NCBI GenBank assembly: GCA_900554715.1
Contig: USIN01000096.1
Location: 1-6,928, forward strand
Length of the DNA: 6,928 nucleotides
Direction of reading: 5' to 3'
Source: an uncultured Bacteroidales bacterium
GTDB taxonomy: Bacteria > Bacteroidota > Bacteroidia > Bacteroidales > Muribaculaceae
Shown: piece after piece, positions 1 to 5,995 of the stretch
Numbering within the stretch: position 1 is the stretch's first letter
How the letters are laid out: each line of letters starts with the position of its first letter
The notes under the pieces: model-generated
What the model was told of the DNA's origin: nothing
Database searches by the model: none
The model's input: the letters and a program-made list of their open reading frames with translations, nothing else
Program-made: the position numbers and the translations under genes

Positions 1-2382
1 ACATCGATTCCCGCATCACTTATGCAGAACTGTAAGCAGCTCAAGAAAGTAACTCTCGGCTCTGCAGTGGAGAGCATCGGCGATATGGCGTTCTATAATT
101 CGACAGTTTCTGAAATCATACTTCCCGCTTCGCTCAAGAGCATAGGTCAGATGGCATTCAGCGGTGCTAAAATCGCCGGCGACCTCGTTCTCCCCGAAGC
201 AGTGAAAACTATCGGTGTTCAGGCTTATGCAAACAACGGCACTCTCGCATCTGTCTCTCTTCCCGCCGCAACGACACGCATCGGTGACGGCGCTTTCCTC
301 GGCTGTACCTCGATTGCTAAATTTTCAGTAGCCGCTGAAAACGAGAATTACTCGACAGACGCCGATGGCAAATATATCCAGAGCAAAGATGGCGAGACCA
401 TCATCTGCTATGCGCCCAAAGCTGCCGGCACTGAGTTTACCGGCAACTTCAAGACTGTCGCTCCCTATGCCTTCTATAAGTCGTCACTCGAGAGCATCAC
501 GCTTCCCGCCTGCAACAGTCTCGGTGACTATGCGCTGAGCGAGACTCCCATCACAAAACTCGAAGTCAAAGGTCTTGTAGGCCGCTATGTCGCCAAAGAC
601 TGCAAGTCACTCAAAGAACTCACAATCGGCAGCCCCGAGGTTCCCTTCGGTATCGCATCTGGTTGCGCCGCACTTGAAAAAGTCAACTTCACCAAATCGA
701 CAGTAGTGGTAAAACAGGACGCTTTTGCCGGCTGTACCTCTCTCAAGAGCCTTGACCTTGGCTCGATACTCGCCATTCTCGAGGCGGACTGCTTCAAAGG
801 CAGCGGCATCGAGACTCTCATTGTCGGCTCGACTTTCCCGCCGGCCATGGCTGAGGGTGTTTTCACTGCCGAAAGCTCTAACATCACCGCTAAAGTACCC
901 GTTGACCTTGTCGAGGATTACAAAGCCGCTGACGGATGGAAATATCTTAATATCGCGGGAGACGCAAACCTCGTAGCCGGCGGTGCCGACATGGGTATGC
1001 CCGCAGGTCTGTACTATGCAGGTGAAGACGGTATGCTTCATGTCGCTTATGCAGACGGCAATGATGATACATATGATGTAGGCGGTGTGCCTCACACATT
1101 CCAGCTCATAGAGTTCCAGAACCGTATCTACGGCGCATCTGCCGGCAAGAAGTTTGTCTACTCTGCCACAGGTTCAGTCGACGGTGACGGCAAACTTTTC
1201 TATATCTCTAAGATCGGTGGCGAGGTGTTCCAGGCCACAGTTCTTGACAATGCAGGCAACAATGCCTATAAAGATCCCTTCGGTCTCTATATCTACGGCG
1301 AAGACCTCTATGTCAACGACCGTAATGTCTGTGTCCGTAAAGTTCCCGCATCGGCTATCGCTCTCCCCCAGAGCTATCCGTCGTGGATGGAAAACAACTG
1401 GCTGGGCTACTATGGTATGAACTGGTCATACGGCTGTATCAAGTCAGGCTTTGCCATCACCACCGAACCTAACAAAAACGTGCCTCTCTACTGGGTCGGC
1501 ATGAAGTTTAACGGCAACGGTATCTATCGTTTTGTCGAAAGTGACATCGTTGTTCCCCACAAGGATGAGAATGGTAAAGACGTCAACCCCAAACTGCCCG
1601 AATATTCTCCGATGCTCGCCGCTATGTCGCCCCTCTTCACGACATTCAACATCGACGAAGCAAACGGTCACCTCTACATATATATAGAGAAGACAGCCGG
1701 TGACGAGAACACGATGACCCGCGGCGGTCTCTATCGTATCGATCTCGCCAAACTCTATGAAAATCCCGATCCCGCCAATCTGTCGGCTCTCGATCCCGTT
1801 CTCATCGACGGTTCTCCTGTCAAATATGAAGGCTCAGGCGTAACCGAGCATGTCGGTATCACTCAGCTGGCCTTCGACGCCAAACATGAATATCTCTACT
1901 GGTGCTACCGCGCTCCGTCGCCTGAGGAAGCAGCTGCCAACGAGGCTTCGACTTTCGCAGAAATGGGTGAAAGCGGCAAATACTGGTGGGCCGATAAATA
2001 TGACGAAAACAATCCTCTGCACCACAGCGGTATCAAGCGCATCAAACTCGGCGAAGCAAAACCGACCGTCGAGATGGTTGTCAAAGATGTCAACGGTTAT
2101 GGTATCGTCCCCGTCAACTATGAAGGTTCGACCAAACCCGGTTCGGGTGTCGCAACAGTCGTTGTCAACGGCGCCAAGCTTGTAAGCGTTGCCAACAACG
2201 TAGTCGCAGCCGCCGAAGATGTCGAAGTGGCAGTCTATGATCTCAACGGTGTCATGGTCGGTGCAGCCGTCCTCGCCGCAGGTCAGGAATATAATATCGA
2301 TAATCTTGCAGCCGGTGCATACGTCATCAATGCAGTCGCTGCCAACGGCGACGCTCAGGCTGTCAAATATATCAAGAAATAA
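1..2382 (+). CDS. BspA-type leucine-rich-repeat surface protein with C-terminal sorting-like domain (5' partial)
   Basis: The frame is open from base 1 (first residues TSIPASLMQNC), so the ATG at 22 is internal and the true start lies upstream. Numbering from that ATG, residues 1-285 hold about ten BspA/TpLRR units of about 23 residues with the pattern L..I.LP.sv..IG..AF.gC..L; one unit near 100-155 is enlarged by an insertion. The LRR block ends in VPVDLVEDYKAADGWKYLNI, as BspA arrays often do. Residues 325-695 are rich in Tyr, Trp and Gly and contain recurring strands such as GLYYAGEDG, GLYIYGEDLYV and GLYRIDL, suggesting a beta-propeller-like domain I cannot assign to a family. Residues 712-786 resemble a type A (Por secretion) sorting domain, with VYDLNG, AAGAYVIN and a final VKYIKK. 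The likely role is a secreted or surface adhesin or binding protein; the ligand is unknown. The family is confident, the sorting route is not. Confidence 0.88.
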   Translation, partial: TSIPASLMQNCKQLKKVTLGSAVESIGDMAFYNSTVSEIILPASLKSIGQMAFSGAKIAGDLVLPEAVKTIGVQAYANNGTLASVSLPAATTRIGDGAFLGCTSIAKFSVAAENENYSTDADGKYIQSKDGETIICYAPKAAGTEFTGNFKTVAPYAFYKSSLESITLPACNSLGDYALSETPITKLEVKGLVGRYVAKDCKSLKELTIGSPEVPFGIASGCAALEKVNFTKSTVVVKQDAFAGCTSLKSLDLGSILAILEADCFKGSGIETLIVGSTFPPAMAEGVFTAESSNITAKVPVDLVEDYKAADGWKYLNIAGDANLVAGGADMGMPAGLYYAGEDGMLHVAYADGNDDTYDVGGVPHTFQLIEFQNRIYGASAGKKFVYSATGSVDGDGKLFYISKIGGEVFQATVLDNAGNNAYKDPFGLYIYGEDLYVNDRNVCVRKVPASAIALPQSYPSWMENNWLGYYGMNWSYGCIKSGFAITTEPNKNVPLYWVGMKFNGNGIYRFVESDIVVPHKDENGKDVNPKLPEYSPMLAAMSPLFTTFNIDEANGHLYIYIEKTAGDENTMTRGGLYRIDLAKLYENPDPANLSALDPVLIDGSPVKYEGSGVTEHVGITQLAFDAKHEYLYWCYRAPSPEEAAANEASTFAEMGESGKYWWADKYDENNPLHHSGIKRIKLGEAKPTVEMVVKDVNGYGIVPVNYEGSTKPGSGVATVVVNGAKLVSVANNVVAAAEDVEVAVYDLNGVMVGAAVLAAGQEYNIDNLAAGAYVINAVAANGDAQAVKYIKK

Positions 2383-2410
2383 ACCATAGCCCACAGGCTA
2401 CAATCAACTG

Positions 2411-2448
2411 CGGGGGCGCATCATGGTGATGCGCCCCCGTATGTTTTT
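2411..2448 (+). terminator. Intrinsic terminator of the LRR gene
   Basis: A perfect 13-bp GC-rich stem (2411-2423 with 2427-2439, arm CGGGGGCGCATCA) closes a TGG loop and is followed by ATG and five T at 2444-2448. It starts 28 bases after the stop codon at 2380-2382. A smaller hairpin (TAGCC, loop CACA, GGCTA) lies between them at 2387-2400. There is no matching T run on the other strand, so it should act only on + transcripts. Confidence 0.9.
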
Positions 2449-2456
2449 ATGAAGGG

Positions 2457-2536
2457 AATTCACAATTCACAATGCACAATGCACAATTCACAATTCACAA
2501 TTCACAATGCACAATTCACAATTCACAATGCACAAT
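2457..2536. repeat. Heptamer tandem array AATKCAC, 11 units
   Basis: There are eleven consecutive 7-base units of AATTCAC or AATGCAC, ending in a partial AAT. The fourth base runs T T G G T T T G T T G, and no other position varies. The array sits between the convergent 3' ends of the LRR gene and the penicillin-binding protein gene, just after the terminator, so it is unlikely to be a promoter element. There is no spacer between units, so it is not a CRISPR array. Confidence 0.95.
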
Positions 2537-2585
2537 CTTTTGAGGGTGAGGGCCTGACAGGTCGGACGATGAGGCGCACCGGAGC

Positions 2586-2605
2586 CCGCAGTCTCCTGAC
2601 TGTGG
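2586..2605. repeat. Small hairpin, 8-bp stem
   Basis: CCGCAGTC (2586-2593), loop TCCT, and GACTGTGG (2598-2605) pair along eight positions with one G-T wobble on the + strand. The AGTC...GACT core recalls the GTC...GAC core of the hairpins at 5285-5518. It lies in the gene-free gap, and its function is unknown. Confidence 0.6.
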
Positions 2606-2626
2606 TCGTAATAACCTAAGTGATAC

Positions 2627-2650
2627 TGCGATAGGTAGGAGCCTATCGCA
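2627..2650. repeat. Inverted repeat, 9-bp stem
   Basis: TGCGATAGG (2627-2635) pairs perfectly with CCTATCGCA (2642-2650) around the 6-base loop TAGGAG. The right arm is also the first part of copy A of the 62-base tandem duplication, so this hairpin and the duplication are overlapping structures. Confidence 0.7.
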
Positions 2651-2765
2651 TCCCGGGGCAGTTGCTCGCGGGCGATGCAAGGGTTGAAACCGTCGTACCA
2701 CGGCCTGTCGCATTCCGGGGCGTTTGCTCGTGAGCGATGCAGGGCTGAAGCCCTTGCTCCATAGG
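2642..2765. repeat. 62-base tandem duplication with conserved secondary structure
   Basis: Copy A (2642-2703) and copy B (2704-2765) abut exactly and align along their length with one small shift near the GTTGAA/GCTGAA segment. Both keep the same elements in order: GCAT[C/T] paired with GATGC, an inner hairpin GCTC-NN-G[G/A]GC, and a TGAA tetraloop stem (GGT/ACC in A, GGGC/GCCC in B). Several differences preserve pairing. Copy B ends 3 bases from the stop codon of the penicillin-binding protein gene, so the copies are probably transcribed as its 3' untranslated region. Confidence 0.8.
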
Positions 2766-2768
2766 GTT

Positions 2769-5171
2769 TTAATCGAAGGCACCTGAGATGGATTCGTCGA
2801 CTTCTTCGGGAACTTCCTCTCCGTAGTATTCACCTTCGCAGAGGTTGATGTCGGCGGGGAAGGTGAAGCGTGATTCCTGACTGTAGGGCAGAGTCTTGTC
2901 GGCATATACTTTGGTGATATATTTGCCGTAGACGGGGAGGGCCATTGATGCTCCCTGACCCTGAGCCATGTTGTTGAAGTGGATGTAGCGCTCGTCGCCG
3001 CCGACCCATACGCCGGATACGAGGTCGGGGGTGAAGCCCATAAACCAGCCGTCGGCATTGAAGTTGGTGGTGCCTGTCTTGCCGCCCATCTGAGCGGTGA
3101 TGTTATAGGGCGGACGGCGCAGACGGTTGCCTGTGCCATAGTCGACGACGTTGAGTAACATCGAGAGGATGCGCCAGTAGCCTTTCTCGGTTATGACTTC
3201 GGTGTGTATCGGTGTGAAGTCGCTGATGATGTTGCCGTTGGCGTCTGCGATGGCTGTGACGAGCATCGGGTCGACACGCATGCCTTTGTTGGCATAGGCT
3301 GTATAGGCCGTGACCATTTCCTTGACAGATACTTCGCAGGGACCGAGGCAGAGTGACATCACGGCCGGGAGGCGGTTGGTGATGCCGTAGCTGTGCATGC
3401 GCTTGACGAGCTCGGCGGGGCTGAGCTGTGCCATCAGGCGTGCCGAAATCCAGTTGTTTGAGTTTGTGAGAGCCCATTTGAGGTCGACCATTTCGCCTAT
3501 GCGCGCCGTGCCTGCGTTGCGCGGTGACCAGGGGCGGCCGTTCTCGTCGGTGTATGTCGGCTGTTCGTTGAGGAACATGTCGCAGGGCGTGAAGTCAGAC
3601 TCCATCGCATAGGTGTAGAGGAATGGCTTTATCGTAGAACCGACCTGACGGCGCCCGGTCGAAACCATGTCATACTGGAAGAATTTGAAGTCGGGACCGC
3701 CGACGTAGGCTTTGACATAACCGGTTTTCGGGTCCATCGACATGAATCCCGTGCGAAGGAAGTGTTTGGTGTAGAGCAGCGAGTCGAGTGGGGTCATAAC
3801 TGTGTCGACGGGGCCGTCGTAGCTGAAAACGGTCATCTCGACGGGAACGTCGAACTCGCGGCGTATCTCGCTCTCGCTCTTGCCGGCGACTTTGCCGACA
3901 CGGTGGCGTTCGCTCTGGCGGATAGCGTTGTCGATCAGCTTGCTGCGCAGGTCGGCCGTAAGCTCGGCGGGGTTCGACGAGTAGGGTGCTGTCGACGAAT
4001 TGCGCTTCTCGCGGAAGAACTGCTGCTGGAGGCTGCGCATGTGTTCGTTGACGGCCTGCTCGGCGTAGGTCTGCATTCTCGAGTCGAGTGTGGTGTAGAT
4101 TTTGAGTCCGTCGTTATATATGTCATAGTTGGTGCCGTCGGCTTTGGGGTTCTTTTCTATCCAGCCGTATAACGGGTTTGTCTCCCAGGCGATTGAGTCG
4201 TCGGTGAATTTCTGTGCATCCCACGACGGGTAATCGCTCTTCACAGGCTTTTTGGCCGTCAGATAGCGGCGCAGCTCTTCGCGGAAGTATGGGGCGAGAC
4301 CTTCTTTGTGGTCAACGCGGTGGAAATCGAGAGTGAGCGGCAGTGCCGAGAGAGAGTCGAGTTCGGCGCGTGTGAGCATGTCGGCCTTATACATCTGTTC
4401 GAGCACGGTGTTGCGGCGCAGGCGGGTGCGTTCGTTGTGGCGGACGGGGTTGAAGTATGAGGGGTTTTTGGCCATGCCTACGAGGGTTGCGGCCTCCTCG
4501 ATGCTGAGGTCTGAAGCTTCTTTGTTGAAGTAAATCTTTGCTGCCGACTTGATGCCGACGGCATTATAGAGGAAGTCAAACTGGTTGAGATACATCTTGA
4601 GAATCTCGTCCTTCGAGTAGAAGCGTTCGAGTTTCGCGGCTATCATCCATTCGACGGGTTTCTGAAGAGCGCGCGAAAGGAGGCTGCTGCTCGGTGGCGT
4701 ATACAGCTGCTTGGCAAGCTGCTGGGTGATTGTCGAGCCGCCGCCGGCATTTTTCTGCTGAAGCAGTAGTGTCTTGACGGCAACGCGAGTCAGGGCGCGG
4801 GCGTCGATGCCTGAGTGGTCTCTGAAGCGAGAGTCTTCAGTGGCTATAAGGGCGTTGATGACGTTGGGAGATATCTCGTCGAAATCGGCGTAGACGCGGT
4901 TGCCTGTGCTGCGGAAGTAGCGGCCGATCTCGACGCCGTCGGCGGTGTAGACGACTGAGGCGAATTTGTCCTGAGGATTTTTCAGTTCTTCAATCGGCGG
5001 CATGTAGCCTACGAGACCGTTGTAGGCCATGATGAAGAATATGACGGCGCAGGCCACGAGAGCCGCGAAGATGATCCAGAGACGTTTGATTATCTTTTTT
5101 GTGCGGGGCTTGATTGAGTTCGCACTCGTCTTTGACGAAGTCTTTGATGCTGAGTTGTTTGATGTTGCCAT
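2769..5171 (-). CDS. mrcA: Class A penicillin-binding protein (PBP1A-type): peptidoglycan glycosyltransferase and D,D-transpeptidase
   Basis: This is a complete 800-residue bifunctional enzyme that polymerises lipid II into glycan strands and cross-links stem peptides at the outer face of the inner membrane. A basic Ser/Thr/Lys-rich cytoplasmic tail (1-30) precedes one transmembrane segment (about 31-49). The GT51 domain (about 68-250) shows the catalytic-Glu motif TEDSRFRDHSG (E112), GGSTITQQLAKQLY (144-157), KPVEWMIAAKLE and YSKDEILKMYLNQ. The transpeptidase domain (about 470-755) shows all three penicillin-binding motifs: STIK (S512, K515), SNN (571-573) and KTGT (698-701). The length is normal for PBP1A. 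The start at 5171 is chosen because a promoter-like site lies just upstream and the tail fits. The C-terminal tail is acidic (EYYGEEVPEEVDE). It appears monocistronic, convergent with the LRR gene. The symbol is by family resemblance; pbp1A or ponA would be equivalent names. Confidence 0.97.
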   Translation of the reverse strand: MATSNNSASKTSSKTSANSIKPRTKKIIKRLWIIFAALVACAVIFFIMAYNGLVGYMPPIEELKNPQDKFASVVYTADGVEIGRYFRSTGNRVYADFDEISPNVINALIATEDSRFRDHSGIDARALTRVAVKTLLLQQKNAGGGSTITQQLAKQLYTPPSSSLLSRALQKPVEWMIAAKLERFYSKDEILKMYLNQFDFLYNAVGIKSAAKIYFNKEASDLSIEEAATLVGMAKNPSYFNPVRHNERTRLRRNTVLEQMYKADMLTRAELDSLSALPLTLDFHRVDHKEGLAPYFREELRRYLTAKKPVKSDYPSWDAQKFTDDSIAWETNPLYGWIEKNPKADGTNYDIYNDGLKIYTTLDSRMQTYAEQAVNEHMRSLQQQFFREKRNSSTAPYSSNPAELTADLRSKLIDNAIRQSERHRVGKVAGKSESEIRREFDVPVEMTVFSYDGPVDTVMTPLDSLLYTKHFLRTGFMSMDPKTGYVKAYVGGPDFKFFQYDMVSTGRRQVGSTIKPFLYTYAMESDFTPCDMFLNEQPTYTDENGRPWSPRNAGTARIGEMVDLKWALTNSNNWISARLMAQLSPAELVKRMHSYGITNRLPAVMSLCLGPCEVSVKEMVTAYTAYANKGMRVDPMLVTAIADANGNIISDFTPIHTEVITEKGYWRILSMLLNVVDYGTGNRLRRPPYNITAQMGGKTGTTNFNADGWFMGFTPDLVSGVWVGGDERYIHFNNMAQGQGASMALPVYGKYITKVYADKTLPYSQESRFTFPADINLCEGEYYGEEVPEEVDESISGAFD

Positions 5172-5185
5172 AGTGATATGGTAGA

Positions 5186-5204
5186 GTTAACTTACAAAGT
5201 TAAC
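5186..5204. promoter_or_regulatory. Perfect inverted repeat over the -7 box of the PBP1A gene
   Basis: GTTAACTT-ACA-AAGTTAAC is a perfect 8-bp inverted repeat with a 3-base centre. It contains two GTTAAC palindromes 13 bases apart and covers most of the predicted -7 box (5195-5202) and the expected transcription start. It could be an operator for a dimeric repressor, or fold at the very 5' end of the mRNA. Chance occurrence in an AT-rich promoter is also possible. Confidence 0.5.
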
Positions 5205-5226
5205 ACTTCTCGTTCAAATATGCAAC
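5195..5226 (-). promoter_or_regulatory. Bacteroidota-type promoter of the PBP1A gene
   Basis: Read on the - strand, TAACTTTG (5195-5202) matches the Bacteroidota -7 consensus TAnnTTTG exactly. GTTG (5223-5226), 20 bases further upstream, is a three-of-four match to the -33 TTTG. The expected start near 5188 would give a leader of about 17 bases with no Shine-Dalgarno sequence, which is normal in this phylum. Confidence 0.65.
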
Positions 5227-5244
5227 AGCAACGCCGCCGAGGGG

Positions 5245-5279
5245 AATTAGCAATGAGCAATTAGGAATTAGCAATTAGG
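5245..5279. repeat. Heptamer tandem array AATKAGS, 5 units
   Basis: Five consecutive 7-base units: AATTAGC, AATGAGC, AATTAGG, AATTAGC, AATTAGG. The period and the AATK frame, with T/G variation at the fourth base, are the same as in the array at 2457-2536, but the last three bases differ (AGS here, CAC there). Both arrays are immediately preceded by GGG. This one lies about 19 bases upstream of the predicted -33 element of the PBP1A gene. Confidence 0.85.
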
Positions 5280-5314
5280 GGTTCGACGTCCGCCAGGACG
5301 TCTGCGAGTTCATA

Positions 5315-5355
5315 ACCGGGTACATCGAGGGCCATCGGGCCGAGATGTGCCCGGT
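5315..5355 (+). repeat. Long hairpin, 12-bp stem (copy 1 of an inverted pair)
   Basis: ACCGGGTACATC (5315-5326) pairs with GATGTGCCCGGT (5344-5355), including one T-G wobble. Inside, GGCC (5330-5333) and GGCC (5338-5341) can pair around ATCG. The related element at 5454-5488 is in reverse orientation. Confidence 0.75.
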
Positions 5356-5453
5356 AAGCTATATATGGATTTAGATGTCTGGAGGACATCGATTTAACCA
5401 AAGATGGTCATTTTTCGATGTCTTACAGACATCATCCGTGGGGCGGCAGCTTT

Positions 5454-5488
5454 CCGGGCACACCTACGCTGCGCTCCGGTGTACCCGG
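5454..5488 (-). repeat. Long hairpin, 11-bp stem (copy 2 of an inverted pair)
   Basis: Read on the - strand, CCGGGTACACC pairs with GGTGTGCCCGG around a 13-base loop. It matches copy 1 at 5315-5355 in the flanking TAACCGGGTACA and in the same T-G wobble position, while the fourth stem pair from the loop side changes coordinately (ACATC/GATGT there, ACACC/GGTGT here). The wobble exists as G-U only on this strand, which suggests the orientation in which the element folds. Confidence 0.75.
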
Positions 5489-5556
5489 TTACGAGATAAA
5501 TATTGTCTTTCAGACAATTGTAGTTTGACTTAAGCGCATTGGGGCGGAAACGGCGG

Positions 5557-5612
5557 CTCCCGACGCAGCGGTGACCGGGTCGGGAGTCGTGTTGACGGGT
5601 TTTGAGCCGTCA
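5557..5612 (-). terminator. Two hairpins downstream of the rpmB operon, possible transcript end
   Basis: In transcription order on the - strand, the first hairpin is TGACGG/CCGTCA (5593-5598 with 5607-5612, 8-base loop), about 30 bases after the DUF4295 stop. It is followed by the 8-bp stem CTCCCGAC/GTCGGGAG (5557-5564 with 5579-5586). Neither is followed by a real U run, so factor-independent termination is doubtful. They may instead stabilise the 3' end or belong to the repeat cluster. Confidence 0.35.
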
Positions 5613-5641
5613 GAGTATTGTTTGCCTATTGGCGTGGTTTC

Positions 5642-5791
5642 TTATTTGAGGGCGTCTTTTACAGCGTCGTTGGGAACCATGTCTTCTTTGAAGACGTAAG
5701 CGCCTGTCTTGGGAGATTTCACCATTTTGATGACTTTGCTGTATGTGCGGCCTTCACCTTTCTGAAGTGATGCGACGGTTTTCTTTGCCAT
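5642..5791 (-). CDS. DUF4295 family small basic protein, ribosome-associated
   Basis: This 49-residue protein begins MAKKTVASLQKGEGRTYSKV and ends VPNDAVKDALK. It matches the DUF4295 family, found in Bacteroidota next to rpmB and rpmG. It is very basic in its first 30 residues, as expected for an rRNA-binding protein, and has no membrane segment or Cys. The ATG at 5791 lies 11 bases after the rpmG stop in the same operon, and the leader between them (GGCACTGAGAT) has no Shine-Dalgarno sequence. My unchecked recollection is that a DUF4295 protein was seen in a Bacteroidota 50S structure and named bL38; the operon position fits that. The exact role in the ribosome is not visible from the sequence. 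The family call is strong. Confidence 0.92.
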   Translation of the reverse strand: MAKKTVASLQKGEGRTYSKVIKMVKSPKTGAYVFKEDMVPNDAVKDALK

Positions 5792-5802
5792 ATCTCAGTG
5801 CC

Positions 5803-5991
5803 TTATTTTATTTCTTTGTGAACGGTTACACGCTTAAGGATGGGGTTGTATTTCTTAAGCTCAAGTCTCTCTGTTGTGTTCTTGCGGTTTTTGGTAGTGA
5901 TATATCGTGATGTGCCGGGCATACCGCTTGCCTTGTGTTCGGTGCATTCGAGGATAACCTGCACGCGATTACCTTTTGCTTTCTTTGCCAT
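5803..5991 (-). CDS. rpmG: 50S ribosomal protein L33 (bL33)
   Basis: This 62-residue basic protein of the large ribosomal subunit sits near the E site in known ribosomes. It shows the family pattern: MAKKAKGNRVQVILECTEH, then the SRYITTKNRKNTTERLELKKYNP core and a final VTVHKEIK. Only one Cys remains (ECTEH), so this is the zinc-free form lacking both CXXC pairs; that form is less dependent on zinc supply. The length is slightly above the usual 50-55 residues, due to an insertion around KASGMPG, which is common in Bacteroidota. Its start is 4 bases past the rpmB stop, so the two genes are co-transcribed and probably translationally coupled. DUF4295 follows 11 bases downstream. Confidence 0.97.
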   Translation of the reverse strand: MAKKAKGNRVQVILECTEHKASGMPGTSRYITTKNRKNTTERLELKKYNPILKRVTVHKEIK

Positions 5992-5995
5992 CTTC

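Larger units (their letters stand above)
5285..5518. repeat. Four related 7-bp mini-hairpins with covarying stems
   Basis: Hairpin 1 (5285-5302) is GACGTCC-GCCA-GGACGTC. Hairpin 2 (5374-5390) is GATGTCT-GGA-GGACATC. Hairpin 3 (5417-5433) is GATGTCT-TAC-AGACATC. Hairpin 4 (5502-5518) is ATTGTCT-TTC-AGACAAT. All have a 7-pair stem, a 3-4 base loop and an invariant GTC/GAC core. Stem pairs 1, 2, 3 and 7 change between copies while remaining paired; pair 7 goes C-G, T-G, T-A. Hairpins 1 and 2 flank the long hairpin at 5315-5355, and hairpins 3 and 4 flank the one at 5454-5488. The function is unknown; a dispersed structured repeat is likely. Confidence 0.75.

Noticed and set aside
22..24. ATG at 22 as the start of the LRR protein
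   Set aside because: The frame is open to base 1, the preceding residues (TSIPASL) fit an LRR unit, and no signal peptide follows the ATG.
1834..2394. 186-residue frame on - opposite the LRR gene
   Set aside because: An Asp/Cys/Ile-rich antisense shadow with no recognisable family; the + frame has clear repeats and a terminator.
2457..2536. CRISPR array
   Set aside because: Units are 7 bases with no spacers; no cas genes are visible.
2457..2536. Phase-variation tract controlling a promoter
   Set aside because: It lies between two convergent 3' ends, after a strong terminator, so no promoter is there to switch. The smaller array at 5245-5279 is near a promoter, but slippage control there is only speculation.
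2516..3139. 207-residue reading frame on - overlapping the PBP1A 3' end and the repeats
   Set aside because: It overlaps a gene with full catalytic motifs on the same strand in another frame; its composition is Ser/Pro/Arg-rich, as for a frame shadow, and it starts inside the PBP1A coding sequence.
3762..4172. 136-residue frame on + inside the PBP1A gene
   Set aside because: Antisense shadow; Val/Ala/Gly-rich with no motif.
5280..5641. Small gene, tRNA or known ncRNA in the 470-base gap
   Set aside because: No cloverleaf, no convincing reading frame with a start context and no recognised RNA; the stretch is accounted for by hairpin repeats.
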